Assembly: GCA_033675265.1 (NCBI GenBank)
Contig: JAUJYZ010000244.1
Coordinates: 237,001-301,000 of the forward strand
Source of the DNA: Actinostola sp. cb2023
Taxonomy: Eukaryota > Cnidaria > Anthozoa > Actiniaria > Actinostolidae
Direction of reading: 5' to 3'
Length of the DNA: 64,000 bases
The translations under genes were made by a program, and so were the position numbers. The notes under the pieces were generated by a model. That model did not search any database. It was not told the origin of the DNA and worked only from the letters and a program-made list of their open reading frames with translations. This document shows positions 22,171 to 33,924 of the stretch, piece by piece. Positions within the stretch are counted from its first letter, which is position 1; each line of letters opens with the position of its first letter.

Positions 22171-22657
22171 CTGTAAAAATAGAATGTGAAATATTGTGAG
22201 TATCAAACTGTGACAGATGAGAAGATAATTCACACAAGATATAATCGTTCTCTCTTTATGCCTGGCGTCGCAATTCTCTTTCCTCCTCTATTACCCTTCT
22301 CACTTTCCACTTCTCACTTTCCACTTCTCATTTTCCACTTCTCATTTCCCACTTCTCCCTGCTCTCTTAATCATTCTCTCTTCTCCCTCCACTCTTCTCG
22401 TTTTCCCCGTCCTTTCTTCTTCCCACCTTTTCTCTTCCCCATATACCTTTCCATTTCCAACCCAGTTCTCCCTCTTACTCCTCTCCTTACTTCTTGCCCC
22501 TCTCTCCCTCCTTTTTCTCAGTTTTATTTCCCATTTTCTCTCTTACTTCTTCTCCCCTTTCTCTGTTCTCTCTTCCTCCGTTTTTCCCATCCCACTTCCC
22601 CTTCTCTTTTACTCCTCCCCCTTCTTCTCTCTCAGTTTGCCTATGTAGGGTACTCAC
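22171..22657 (-). other. 487-bp intron with a purine-rich (minus strand) tract
   Basis: Donor GTGAGTACC at 22657, acceptor TTTTTACAG at 22171. From about 22290 to 22640 the plus strand is nearly all pyrimidine with CACTTCTCACTTTCCACTTC repeats, so the pre-mRNA would be GA-rich. Plus-strand open frames here are shadows. Confidence 0.7.
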
Positions 22658-23195
22658 GGGAAGATCGGCAGTTTTCCTCGATAACTGTTATCATACTCTC
22701 ATCCGCAGATGATAATCGCTCAAATGTCGTCAGACTTGTAGTGACGTCATTGGTGGGTTTGGTAGGTTCAGAGTGGATGACGTCACACCGATAGTTCTCC
22801 ACGACTTGCATCCCATATAAGGACGTCGGTGAAGTCGGGCTTTTGTCTCTATGACGCTCGTCCAGGTTTGTCTGAAACTGTTCTCTCACGACAGAAGCGA
22901 TTTCCGACTTCATCTCCTCCGTCCTGACTTCTAAAGTTCGCGTAACTTCTCGACATTCATCCGCAACTTTATCGACTATGTTCCTGACATCCTGGTCTTT
23001 GTTCGCGTCTATTTTCGCGGGTGTTTTCACGGGAAGTCTTTCGGATGAGGAATACTGTTTTTCCAGTTTCATTTCGAGTTGTTTGATTCGATGTTCAATG
23101 GATCGTCTTGCGGTGTCGATGTCAGCTTTGCATTGTTCTTGTCTTGCTTCTATTCTACCGAGGGAGTACTGCCATGTGTTGGATGGGTTGGAATC
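22658..23195 (-). CDS. middle exon of the charged coiled-coil gene
   Basis: Runs from acceptor TTTATGGATAAG to donor GTGAGTACC and encodes DSNPSNTWQYSLGRIEARQE..., a helical segment with heptad character (IEHRIKQLEMKLEKQYSS; VDKVADECREVTRTLEVRTE). It enters in phase 0, which fits the exon ending at 32309, and leaves with one nucleotide, which fits the exon at 22170. An in-frame Met at 23202-23204, with an upstream in-frame stop, would allow a short separate gene starting here. I prefer the spliced reading because acceptor, donor and both phases agree. Confidence 0.65.
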
Positions 23196-23245
23196 CTTAT
23201 CCATAAAAGAGTTAAAAAGAGTGTTTCATCACTAGGGTCCATTTA

Positions 23246-23415
23246 CGCCTCGTCTACACGTCTACGTTTTCGAAATTTTTGGAAAACGAATTTTCTGTGC
23301 GCACGAACGTTTTCCAATCGTTTCTAGCGTCCACTTTGGAAAGCGTTTTAGCGGAAAGAAAATCCGTTTTCGAATTGTTTACGTGTGTATGTAGACGTGT
23401 ACACGTGGCTTAAAG
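23246..23415. mobile_element. MITE-like inverted repeat (GTCTACACGTCTACG ends)
   Basis: CGTCTACACGTCTACGTTTT at the left and ATGTAGACGTGTACACGTGG at the right are imperfect inverted copies; inner GAAAACG blocks also pair. Confidence 0.55.
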
Positions 23416-23617
23416 CATGGTTTACACTAACGACGCCAACATAAGGGGGTGCTGTCTGCCTGTACACACGGGCCTGATGCAAACACAAACACAACCGCAA
23501 AGACCAGTGTGTTTGCTTGTTTGTTTGTTTTTTCCCCGCTTAATTTGGCTTACGTCGAGACCGTTTTCACAGAACACAAACTTCTGCTTGCGTCGCTAGT
23601 TAAAAACATGTTTTAAG
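23416..23617. mobile_element. possible second MITE directly adjoining
   Basis: AGCATGGTTTACACTAACGA at the left and TCGCTAGTTAAAAACATGTT at the right pair imperfectly. Weak evidence. Confidence 0.35.
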
Positions 23618-23747
23618 GTTTGCAGGTCTGTAATTCTTGTTTAGTTCATGAATTATGTCTCTACTGGGACCCATTTAAAAACCATCATAATGAATAGGCC
23701 TTCCTAGCAAAATATTAGTTAATAAGAATAAAGTACAGATACACAGT

Positions 23748-25460
23748 GCAACATGGCATGCAATACTTCTGACAATATGATTGCAGTGTGTGTCGTCCAC
23801 ACCGACAATGGTTTTGACCAAGTACAGTGTGATTCTACTTCTGCAACATGGCGTGCAATACTGCTGACAATATGATTGCAGTGTGTGTCGTCCACACCGA
23901 CAATGGTTTTAACCAAGTACAGGGTGATCCTACTTCTGCAACATGGCATGCAATACTGCTGACAATATGATTGCAGTGTGTGTCGTCCACACCGACAATG
24001 GTTTTGACCAAGCACAGTGTGATCCTACTTCTGCAACATGGCATGCAATACTGCTGACAATATGATTGCAGTGTGTGTCGTACACACCGACAATGGTTTT
24101 GACCAAGCACAGTGTGATCCTACTTCTGCAACATGGCATGAAATACTGCTGACAATATGATTGCAGTGTGTGTCGTCCACACCGACAATGGTTTTGACCA
24201 AGTACAGTGTGATTCTACTTCTGCAACATGGCATGCAATACTGCTGACAATATGATTGCAGAGTATGTCGTCCACCCTGACAATGGTTTTGACCAAGTAC
24301 AGTGTGATCCTACTTCTGCAACATGGCATGCAATACTGCTGACAATATGATTGCAGTGTGTGTCGTCCACACCGACAATGGTTTTGACCAAGTACAGTGT
24401 AATTCTACTTCAGCAACATGGCGTGCAATACTGCTGACAATATGATTGCAGTGTGTGTCGTCCACACCGACAATGGTTTTGACCAAGTAGTGTAATTCTA
24501 CTTCTGCAACATGGCGTCCAATACTGCTGACAATATGATTGCAGTGTGTGTCGTCCACACCGACAATGGTTTTGACCAAGTACAGTGTGATCCTACTTCT
24601 GCAACATGGCATGCAATACTGCTGACAATATGATTGCAGTGTGTGTCGTCCACACCGACAATGGTTTTGACCAAGTACAGTGTGATCCTACTTCTGCAAC
24701 ATGGCATACAATACTGCTGACAATATGATTGCAGTGTGTCGTCCACACCGACAATGGTTTTGACCAAGTACAGTGTGATTCTACTTCTGCAACATGGCGT
24801 GCAATACTGCTGACAATATGATTGCAGTGTGTGTCGTCCACACCGACAATGGTTTTGACCAAGTACAGTGTGATCCTACTTCTGCAACATGGCATGCAAT
24901 ACTGCTGACAATATGATTGCAGTGTGTGTCGTACACACCGACAATGGTTTTAACCAAGTATAGTATGATCCTACTTCTGCAACATGGCATGAAATACTGC
25001 TGACAATATGATTGCAGTGTGTGTCGTCCACACCGACAATGGTTTTGACCAAGTACAGTGTGATTCTACTTCTGCAACATGGCATGCAATACTGCTGACA
25101 TATGATTGCAGAGTATGTCGTCCACCCTGACAATGGTTTTGACCAAGTACAGTGTGATCCTACTTCTGCAACATGGCGTGCAATACTGCTGACAATATGA
25201 TTGCAGTGTGTGTCGTCCACACCGACAATGGTTTTAACCAAGTACAGGGTGATCCTACTTCTGCAACATGGCATGCAATACTGCTGACAATATGATTGCA
25301 GTGTGTGTCGTACACACCGACAATGGTTTTAACCAAGTACAGTGTGATTCTACTTCTGCAACATGGCGTGCAATACTGCTGACAATATGATTGCAGTGTG
25401 TGTCGTCCACACCGACAATGGTTTTGACCAAGTACAGTGTGATCCTACTTCTGCAACATG
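23748..25460. repeat. 95-bp tandem array, left block (18 units)
   Basis: Eighteen units start GCAACATGGCATGCAATACT and contain GTCGTCCACACCGACAATGG and GACCAAGTACAGTGTGAT. Variant marks (GTCGTACACACC, CATGAAATAC, GAGTATGTCGTCCACCC) recur in the same order about 850 bp apart, a nine-unit higher-order period. The array stops at 25460 at the foldback insertion and resumes in the same orientation at 31706. Open frames inside are repeat artefacts. Confidence 0.92.
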
Positions 25461-25547
25461 GGTTGGTACTTTATGTATCATAAATATATTGTATTTAACA
25501 TATGTCTTTATGGTATCTATATATTCTTATTGTTTTCCCTGTGTTCC

Positions 25548-26530
25548 CCAGTATTCCTATGTATTCCTATGTATTCCCCTGTATTCCCATGTATTCGTAT
25601 GTATTCCTATGTATTCCCCTGTATTCCCCTGTATTCCCCTGTATTCCCCTGTATTCCTCTGTATTCCCCTGTATTCCCCTGTATTCCCCTGTATTCCCCT
25701 GTATCCCCTGTATTCCCCCTGTATTCCCCTGTATTCCCATGTATTCCCCTGTATTCCCATGTATTCCCCTGTATTCCCCTGTATTCCTATGTATTCCCCT
25801 CCCCTGTATTCCCCTGTATTCCCCTGTATTCCCCTGTATTCCCCTGTATTCCCCTGTATTCCCCTGTATTCCCCTGTATTCCCCTGTATTCCCCTGTATT
25901 CCCCTGTATTCCCCTGTATTCCCCCCTGTATTCCCCTGTATTCCCCTGTATTCCCCTGTATTCCCCTGTATTCCTGTGTATTCCCCTGTATTCCCCTGTA
26001 TTCCCCCCTGTATTCCCCTGTATTCCCCTGTATTCCCCTGTATTCCCCTGTATTCCCCTGTATTCCCCTGTATTCCCCTGTATTCCCCTGTATTCCCCTG
26101 TATTCCCCTGTATTCCCCTGTATTCCCCTGTATTCCCCATGTATTCCCCTGTATTCCCCTGTATTCCCCTGTATTCCCCTGTATTCCCCTGTATTCCCCT
26201 GTATTCCCCTGTATTCCCCTGTATTCCCCTGTATTCCCCTGTATTCCCCTGTATTCCCCTGTATTCCCCTGTATTCCCCTGTATTCCCATGTATTCCCCT
26301 GTATTCCCCTGTATTCCCCTGTATTCCCCTGTATCCCCCCCTGTATTCCCTGTATTCCCCTGTATTCCCCTGTATTCCCCTGTATTCCCCTGTATTCCCC
26401 TGTATTCCCCTGTATTCCCCTGTATTCCCCTGTATTCCCCTGTATTCCCCTGTATTCCCCTGTATTCCCCTGTATTCCCCTGTATTCCCCTGTATTCCCC
26501 TGTATTCCCCTGTATTCCCTTGTATTCCTT
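25548..26530. repeat. 10-bp minisatellite GTATTCCCCT, left arm (~97 copies)
   Basis: A near-perfect 10-bp repeat with occasional GTATTCCCAT and GTATTCCTAT variants and a few C-length changes. Because 10 is not a multiple of 3 and the unit lacks stops, all three plus frames encode the same decapeptide period (PVFPCIPLYS), giving open frames of 358-515 codons. I do not regard these as genes. Confidence 0.95.
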
Positions 26531-26979
26531 CTAACATCCATTTCTCCACTTGTCACTCTAGCTTTTCTACATACATTCTACTCCTTTCCTCTTTCTCTCA
26601 TTTTTTTTTAACATCGGATTTCTGGATTTTTCACGCCACATTTCTACATACATCCCACTTTGTTCTTCTTTCTCTCCTTATTTCTGTCATCTATCTCTCC
26701 ACTTGTCACTCTAGTTTTTTTCTATGGACATTCTACTTCCCTCTTCTTTCTCTCCAGCTTATTTCTATCATCTATTTTTGTACTTGTCACTGTATTTTTT
26801 CTACATGCATTCTACTTCCCTCGTCTTTCTGTCCTTATTTCTATCATCTCTTTCTCTACTTGTCACTAGTTTTTCTACATATATTCTACTTTCTTCTTCT
26901 TTCTCTCTAGCTTATTTCTATCATCTCTTTCTCTTCTTCTCAGTCTAGTTTTTCTACATACATTCTACTTCCTTTTTCT

Positions 26980-27932
26980 GACTCTTTCTTGGTGTTGCAA
27001 GGCACCAAACCTGAACCTGCTTGATCTACATTCACATAACTGGCACCAAACCTGTTCTTGCTATCTACATCCACACTGGCTTGTATGGCACCAAACATAT
27101 ATCCTCTTTTTAAAGAGCTATATTCACATAGATGACATAGATGACATCTTTTTTATTGTAAGTTTTTGAGGACACACTATATACTTCTCTCAGTATCTTG
27201 ACTCTCAATCTGTTATACTAAGTGGGACACCAGGTTACTGCATGGGACACCTTCACTACTGTCCATGTCCCGGGCCGACCCGGGACACCTCTATATACAT
27301 TGCACTTAGCACACTACATGTATATCTCAGTCTGTTATACCAAGTGGGACACCGGGTCACTGGGACACCTAACATACTGTCCCGGGTTGGCACACCATGG
27401 GACAGTGGGAAAGTATGTTAGGTGTCCCAGTGACCCGGGTATAACAGACTGAGATATACATGTAAGTGTGCTAAATAAGTACAATGCACAATGTATGTAG
27501 AGGTGTCCTGGGTCGGCCCGGGACAGTATGATAGGTATGTCCCAGTGACCCGGTGTCCCACTTGGTATGGGAAACAGGTGTCCCACTGAGTATAACAGAC
27601 TGAGATATACATGTAAGTGTGCTAAGTACAATGTATATAGAGGTGTCCTGGGTCGGCCCGGGACAGTAGTGAAGGTGTCCCAGTGACCTGGTGTCCCACT
27701 TAGTATAACAGATTGAGAGTCAAGATACTGAGAGAAGTATATAGTATGTCCTCAAAAACTTACAATAACAAAAGAGTGTCATCTATGTGAATATAGGTCT
27801 TTAAAAAGAGGATATGTTTGGTGCCATACAAGCCAGTGTGGATGTAGATAGCAAGAACAGGTTTGGTGCCAGTTATGTGAATGTAGATCAAGCAGGCTCA
27901 GGTTTGGTGCCTTGCAACACCAAGTTAAGAGC
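26980..27932. mobile_element. 953-bp foldback nested in the left arm, 9-bp target duplication
   Basis: CCTTTTTCT lies on both sides (26971-26979, 27933-27941), and the same stretch is uninterrupted in the right arm near 29350. The ends CTTGGTGTTGCAAGGCACC and GGTGCCTTGCAACACCAAG start long inverted arms containing three TGGCACCAAAC blocks and GTGTCCCAGTGACC/GGTCACTGGGACAC repeats. The right arm holds an extra internal copy (about 27450-27600). No coding capacity. Confidence 0.85.
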
Positions 27933-29633
27933 CCTTTTTCTTTCTCCTATTCATCTCACCCTCTTTAATCCTCTTCCTTTTAATTCATTCATCCCGTGTT
28001 GTGTTTCACCTTTCCTTCACTTTGCTTTAATTCGTTCCTTTTGCTTCCTCCAGCTCCAACCCTCACATTCACTCTACCTACTTTCTCTCCCCTAAATGTG
28101 GAACTCACGCCCTATTTATCTCTCCCCCATCCTCTCCCCCTAGCGCCCGCCCATAAATCCATGCCCTCATCCATTCGCTTTTCTCCCGTATCCCAGCTCT
28201 CCCCCTCCTATAAATTTACAATCTCATCCATTTCCCATTTTTCCATGAACCTCCGCCCTCCCTCTGTGGGCGTCGCCCTTGTCTTTATTGTCCCTCTTTC
28301 CTTATTGTCTCTAGCCCCATTCTAACATCATCCCCAGCAGTTTAAAACTTTCCTTCTCCCGTCGCCTCTGTCCCTGGCCCCCTTTCACCTTTCCCTCACC
28401 TCATCCCCAGTACCTCCTCACACAAACTCTGACTGTACACTGCCAACGCAATCCCTCTGGATTAACCAGTCGATTATCAAAAATAATTTATCTCACTCTC
28501 TACCATTCTATACTAACACTGCACTGCACTACCACATTCATTCCCCTGTTTTGAAAATCGACTAGTGGCTATACCAGAACGATAGAGTTAGCGAGGTATT
28601 CAGGACAACGCGGGCGAGGGGTGAAGTAATTTTAAATTGTGGTGTGGAAATAGAAGAAAAGACGAATGTGAAAAATGAATAAAGCCAAATGAGTGTGGTA
28701 GTGCAGTGCAGTACTGTTAGTATAGAATGGTAGAGAGAGAGATAAATTATTTTTGCTAATCGACTGGTTAATCCAGAGGATATGCGTTGGCAGTGTACAG
28801 TCAGAGTTTGTGTGAGGAGGTACTGGAGATGAGGTGAGGGATAGGTGAAAAGGGGCCAGGGACAGAGGCGACGGGAGAAGGAAAGTTTTAAACTGCTGGG
28901 GATGATGTTAGAAAGGGGCTAGAGACAGTAAGGAAAGAGGGACAATAAAGACAAGGGCGACACCCACAGAGGGAGGACGGAGGTTCATGGAAAATTGGGA
29001 AATGGATGAGATTGTAAATTTATAGAAGTGGGAGTGCTGGCAAATGGGAGAAAAGCGAATGGATGAGGGCGTGGATTTATGGGCGGGCGCTTGGGGAAAA
29101 GGACGAGGGAGAGAATGTCGATAAGGAGGGCATGACTTCCACACTTATGGGGAGAGGAAGCTGGAATAGAAGGTTGGGACATGAGACAAAGGGAGAAACA
29201 AGGGGCGAAGGGTGGTAGGTAGAGTGAATGTGAGGGTTGGAGCTGGAGGGAGCGAAAGGAATGAAAGCAAAGTGAAGGAAAGGTGGAACACAACACGGAA
29301 TTAATTAATTAAAAGGAAGAGGATTAAAGAGAGTGAGATGAATAGGAGAAAGAAAAAGGAAGTAGAATGTATGTAGAAAAACTGACTGACAAGTAGAGAA
29401 AGAGATGATAGAAATAAGCTAGAGAGAAAGAAGAGGGAAGTAGAATGTATGTAGAAAAACTAGAGTGACAAGTAGAGAAATAGATGACAGAAATAAGGAG
29501 AAAGAAGAACAAAGTGGGATGTATGTAGAAATGTGGCGTGAAAAATCGAAAATGGATGTTAAAAGAATGAGAGAAAGAGGAAAGGAGTAGAATGTATGTA
29601 GAAAAGCTAGAGTGACAAGTGGAGAAATGGATG

Positions 29634-31620
29634 TTAGAAGGAATACAAGGGAATACAGGGGAATACAGGGGAATACAGGGGAATACATAGGAATACATAG
29701 GAATACAGGGGAATACATAGGAATATAGGGGAATACATGGGAATACAGGGGAATACAGGGGAATACAGGGGAATACAGGGGAATACAGGGGAATACATAG
29801 GGGAATACAGGGGAATACAGGGGAATACAGGGGATACAGGGGAATACAGGGGAATACAGGGGAATACAGGGGAATACAGGGGAATACAGGGGAATACAGG
29901 GGAATACAGGGGAATACAGGGGAATACATGGGAATACATAGGAATACAGGGGAATACATAGGAATACAGGGGAATACAGGGGAATACAGGGAATACAGGG
30001 GAATACAGGGGAATACAGGGGAATACAGGGAATACATGCGAATACAGGGGAATACAGGGGAATACAGGGGAAAACATGGGAATACATAGTAATACAGGGG
30101 AATACAGGAGAATACATGGGAATACAGGGGAATACATAGGAATACAGGGGAACACAGGGGAATACATAGGGGAATACAGGGGAATACAGGGGAATACAGG
30201 AGAATACATAGGAATACAGGGGAATACAGGGGAATATATAGGGGGGGGGAATACAGAAGAATACAGGAGAATACAGGGGAATACAGGGGAATACATAGGA
30301 ATACAGGGGAATACAGGGGAATACAGGGGAATACAGGGGAATATACAGGGGAATACAGGGGAATACAGGGGAATACAGGGGAATACAGGGGAATACAGGG
30401 GAATACAGGGGAATACAGGGGAATACAGGGGAATACAGGGGAATACAGGGGAATACAGGGGAATACAGGGGAATACAGGGGAATACAGGGGAATACAGGG
30501 GAATACAGGGGAATACAGGGGAATACAGGGGAATACAGGGGAATACAGGGGAATACAGGGGAATACAGGGGAATACATGGGAATACATAGGAATACAGGG
30601 GAATACAGGGGAATACATAGGAATACAGGGGAATACATAGGGGAATACAGGGGAATACAGGGGAATACATAGGAATACATAGGAATACATAGGAATACAG
30701 GGGAATACAGGGGAATACAGGGGAAAACATGGGAATACATAGTAATACAGGGGAATACAGGAGAATACATGGGAATACAGGGGAATACATAGGAATACAG
30801 GGGAACACAGGGGAATACATAGGAATACAGGGGAATACAGGGGGGGAATACAGGAGAATACAGGGGAATACAGGGGAATACAGGGGAATACATGGGAATA
30901 CATGCGAATACAGGGGAATACAGGGGAATACAGGGGAAAACATGGGAATACATAGTAATACAGGGGAATACAGGGGAATACAGGAGAATACATGGGAATA
31001 CAGGGGAATACATAGGAATACAGGGGAACACAGGGGAATACATAGGAATACAGGGGAATACAGGGGAATACAGGAGAATACAGGGGAATACATAGAATAC
31101 ATAGGAATACAGGGGAATACAGGGGAATATATAGGGGAATACAGGGGAATACAGAAGAATACAGGAGAATACAGGGGAATACAGGGGAATACATAGGAAT
31201 ACAGGGGAATACAGGGGAATACAGGGGAATACAGGGGAATACAGGGGAATACAGGGGAATACAGGGGAATACAGGGGAATACAGGGGAATACAGGGGAAT
31301 ACAGGGGAATACAGGGGAATACAGGGGAATACAGGGGAATACAGGGGAATACATAGGAATACAGGGGGGGAATACAGGGGAATACAGGGGAATACAGGGG
31401 AATACAGGGGAATACAGGGGAATACATAGAAATACAGGGGAATACAGGGGAATACAGGGGAATACAGGGGAATACAGGGGAATACATAGGAATACAGGGG
31501 AATACATAGGAATACAGGGGAATACAGGGGAATACATAGGAATACATAGGAATACATAGGAATACATGGGAATACAGGGGAATACATAGGAATACATAGG
31601 AATACATAGGAATACTGGGG
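29634..31620. repeat. 10-bp minisatellite AGGGGAATAC, right arm (~195 copies)
   Basis: The inverted counterpart of the left array, about twice as long, with more variants (AGGAGAATAC, ATAGGAATAC, ATGGGAATAC) in a central duplicated block (about 30060-30350 resembles 30720-31190). Minus-strand open frames of 676-859 codons are repeat artefacts. GGGG runs every 10 nt on the plus strand could form G-quadruplexes. Confidence 0.95.
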
Positions 31621-31705
31621 AACACAGGGAAAACAATAAGAATATATAGATACCATAAAGACATATGTTAAATACAATATATTTATGATACATAAAGTAC
31701 CAACC

Positions 31706-32183
31706 GCAACATGGCATGCAATACTGCTGACCATATGATTGCAGTGTGTGTCGTCCACACCGACAATGGTTTTGACCAAGTACAGTGTGATTCTACTTCT
31801 GCAACATGGCATGCAATACTGCTGACAATATGATTGCAGTGTGTCGTCCACACCGACAATGGTTTTGACCAAGTACAGTGTGATTCTACTTCTGCAACAT
31901 GGCGTGCAATACTGCTGACAATATGATTGCAGTGTGTCGTCCACACCGACAATGGTTTTGACCAAGTACAGTGTGATCCTACTTCTGCAACATGGCATGC
32001 AATACTGTTGACAATATGATTGCAGAGTATGTCGTCCACCCTGACAATGGTTTTGACCAAGTACAGTGTGATCCTACTTCTGCAACATGGCATGCAATAC
32101 TGTTGACAATATGATTGCAGAGTATGTCGTCCACCCTGACAATGGTTTTGACCAAGTACAGTGTGATCCTACTTCTGCAACAT
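31706..32183. repeat. 95-bp tandem array, right block (~5 units)
   Basis: Same unit and orientation as the left block. It degenerates after 32183 into two GCGCGCAACATATTGCAGAG copies before the exon at 32309. Confidence 0.9.
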
Positions 32184-32308
32184 TGCGCGCAACATATTGC
32201 AGAGGTGGCATACTGAGTATACTGCTGCCAATCTGGCGCGCAACATATTGCAGAGGTAGACACATATTGCACATTGCTGGCAACATTGCGCACAATGTGA
32301 CTACTAAC

Positions 32309-33821
32309 CTGGTCTGACTCAGGCTTTGGCTTCTCTCGACTTCTCGACCTCCGTCTTCGTTCCCTACTTCGACTCCTGTGCCCCACTTCACACGAGGTAT
32401 CGCTGGAGAAGCCATATGACCTGTCACTTGACCGCTGACGTTCCTCGCGTCTGTAACGATCAACACCATCCAGTCTATCGATGACTTTTTTCATGTCTTT
32501 CTCCGTGGAATAATATCGTTTACCGTATTCGTATTCGCGCCAAACTTTATCGAGTTCAATTCTTTTATCTTCTTTCACTTCAACATGTTTTTTTCTGTGT
32601 TCTGTTGTGTGTTTGTGGTCGGTGTTTTTGTGGTCGGTGTTTTTGTGGTCGGTGTGTTTGCGGTCGGTGTCTTTATGGTCGGTGTCTTTATGGTGTTTAT
32701 CGCTATGTTTTCTTGCAGAATGTTTCTCTTCTGTGTTTTTGTGTTTTTCATCGTGTCGGTGGACGTGAGTTTCTTCCTTGTTTTTACGGAGTTTTTCGCT
32801 GTGTTTTTGTTTGTGATCTTTGTGCTTGTGACGCACGTGATTTTTATTCTCGTCGTCGTAGATATCATCATCACCTTCTTCTTCCCCATGTTTGCGTCCA
32901 TGTTTTTCGCTCTTTGATTTATGTTGATGTTTTTCATCCTTATCTCGTTTCTCCTCGTGTCGTTCATGTTTGTCTTCACGTCTGGTTTCCTTGTCATGTT
33001 TCTTTCTCTCTTTTGACCTACTCGTACTTTCGGCCCTTGCCCCTCCGTTCTCCTTGTCCTCTTTCTCACGATGTTTAGACTTTGAATGATGTTTGTTTTC
33101 TCTTTCTTCTCCTGTCCCATCTTTCGTCCTGTGTGAATGGTGCTTTTTCTCTTTTCTTCGTTTCCTTTCTTCCTTATTTTCATTCGTTTCTTCCGTTTCA
33201 TTCTTCTCCCACACTTCCTTCGCTCGTTTCCAGGATTTATCATCCGGTGGCAGTGGGTCAGACAAAATCGGTTCAACCGGAAACGGATGTGGTAATACAG
33301 TTGGAGGTGAATCAAATGTCTTTAACGGAAATGCATCTTTGGGAAGTTCATCTTGCGCAATCGCTTCATGTACCGGAAGTATACTATCTGGAACTTCAGT
33401 TTCTCGATGATCATTTTCATTAACTTTCTCTTCAAGAAGTTCATGGTCAACAAGTTCTTGATTATCCGGAAGTGGATTTTCCGGAGGTAATTTTCCCGGA
33501 AGTGAATTATCCGGAAGTGGATTTTCCGGAGGTAATTTTCCCGGGAGTGAATTTTCCGGAAGTGGATTATCCGCAATTAGATTATCCGTAAATATATCTG
33601 TCTGATCTTTTATAACGCCATTAGAGACTTCGTGTTGTAGCGCTTTATCGTCCCGTGTCTTTTTACGTCTCAAGAAGGATCGCTTGGATTTCGACGGCTC
33701 TGTGTGTAAGTCTTGATCGCTTGCACTACGAAACAGTCCTCGAAACTTGCTTTTCGTTTTATGTTTTTCAGTCTTTGGTGGGTCTGGAAATTGATCATCG
33801 AAGTCATCTTTACTACGAGTA
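32309..33821 (-). CDS. large exon of a His/Lys-rich charged protein (5' exon missing)
   Basis: The exon runs from acceptor TTGCTTTATTTCAG to donor GTTAGTAGTC: one nucleotide plus 504 codons. I could not assign a family. Visible parts in order: TRSKDDFDDQFPDPPKTEKH and basic KSKRSFLRRKKTRDDK; repeats of NPLPENSLPGKLPPE (coded at about 33460-33590); a long region of K/E/H/R (HHSKSKHREK, DHKDTDRKHTDHKNTDHK); then KVWREYEYGKRYYSTEKDMK and an RS-like stretch (RSRSRERRRRSRSREK) ending ESDQ. The open frame runs on into the 95-bp array only because the donor is ignored. Joined to 23195 in phase 0, it yields at least 831 residues across a 9.1-kb intron. No start codon lies in this exon, so an upstream exon must lie beyond 33821. 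The basic, RS-containing make-up hints at nuclear or RNA-related work, but that is a guess. Confidence 0.72.
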
Positions 33822-33924
33822 CTGAAATAAAGCAATAAAATACTTTAGATTTAAATAAACCTACAAAGTACGTGATTGCAGGTCGTGTCTCTGCAGTAGG
33901 TTGCGCGCAATATTGCAGTCTAAA

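Larger units (their letters stand above)
25461..31705. mobile_element. 6.2-kb foldback (giant palindrome) element with 8-bp target duplication
   Basis: Ends GGTTGGTACTTTATGTATCA and its reverse complement match perfectly for about 95 bp. The arms then continue as inverted copies: a 10-bp minisatellite, a T-rich segment, then unique DNA, around a central spacer of about 150 bp (28541-28690). GCAACATG occurs on both sides (25453-25460, 31706-31713), and the disrupted 95-bp unit continues across the insertion. The arms are unequal: the left minisatellite is about 1 kb and the right about 2 kb, and the left arm alone carries a nested element (26980-27932). I see no transposase or other protein domain. 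An 8-bp duplication with very long inverted repeats fits foldback or Mutator-like elements; the class is an inference. Confidence 0.88.

Noticed and set aside
22186..22794. 202-codon plus-strand frame over the CT-rich tract
   Set aside because: Lies across the intron of the minus-strand gene and has only low-complexity content.
23719..25274. Series of overlapping minus-strand frames beginning MPCCRSRITL
   Set aside because: Periodic read-through of the 95-bp tandem array, each frame shifted by one unit.
25363..26910. 515-codon plus-strand open frame rich in VFPCIPLYS
   Set aside because: It starts inside a satellite unit and is produced by a stop-free 10-bp repeat; the same peptide appears in all three frames.
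25461..31705. Assembly artefact from an inverted duplication
   Set aside because: Unequal arms, a unique centre, an insertion in one arm only and target duplications at both levels argue for a real element, though long reads should confirm.
29324..31998. Minus-strand open frames of 676, 797 and 859 codons
   Set aside because: Same 10-bp repeat in inverted orientation, running from transposon arms into the 95-bp array.
32585..33423. Plus-strand and alternate-frame minus ORFs in the His/Lys-rich exon
   Set aside because: Shadows of the coding exon's biased composition.
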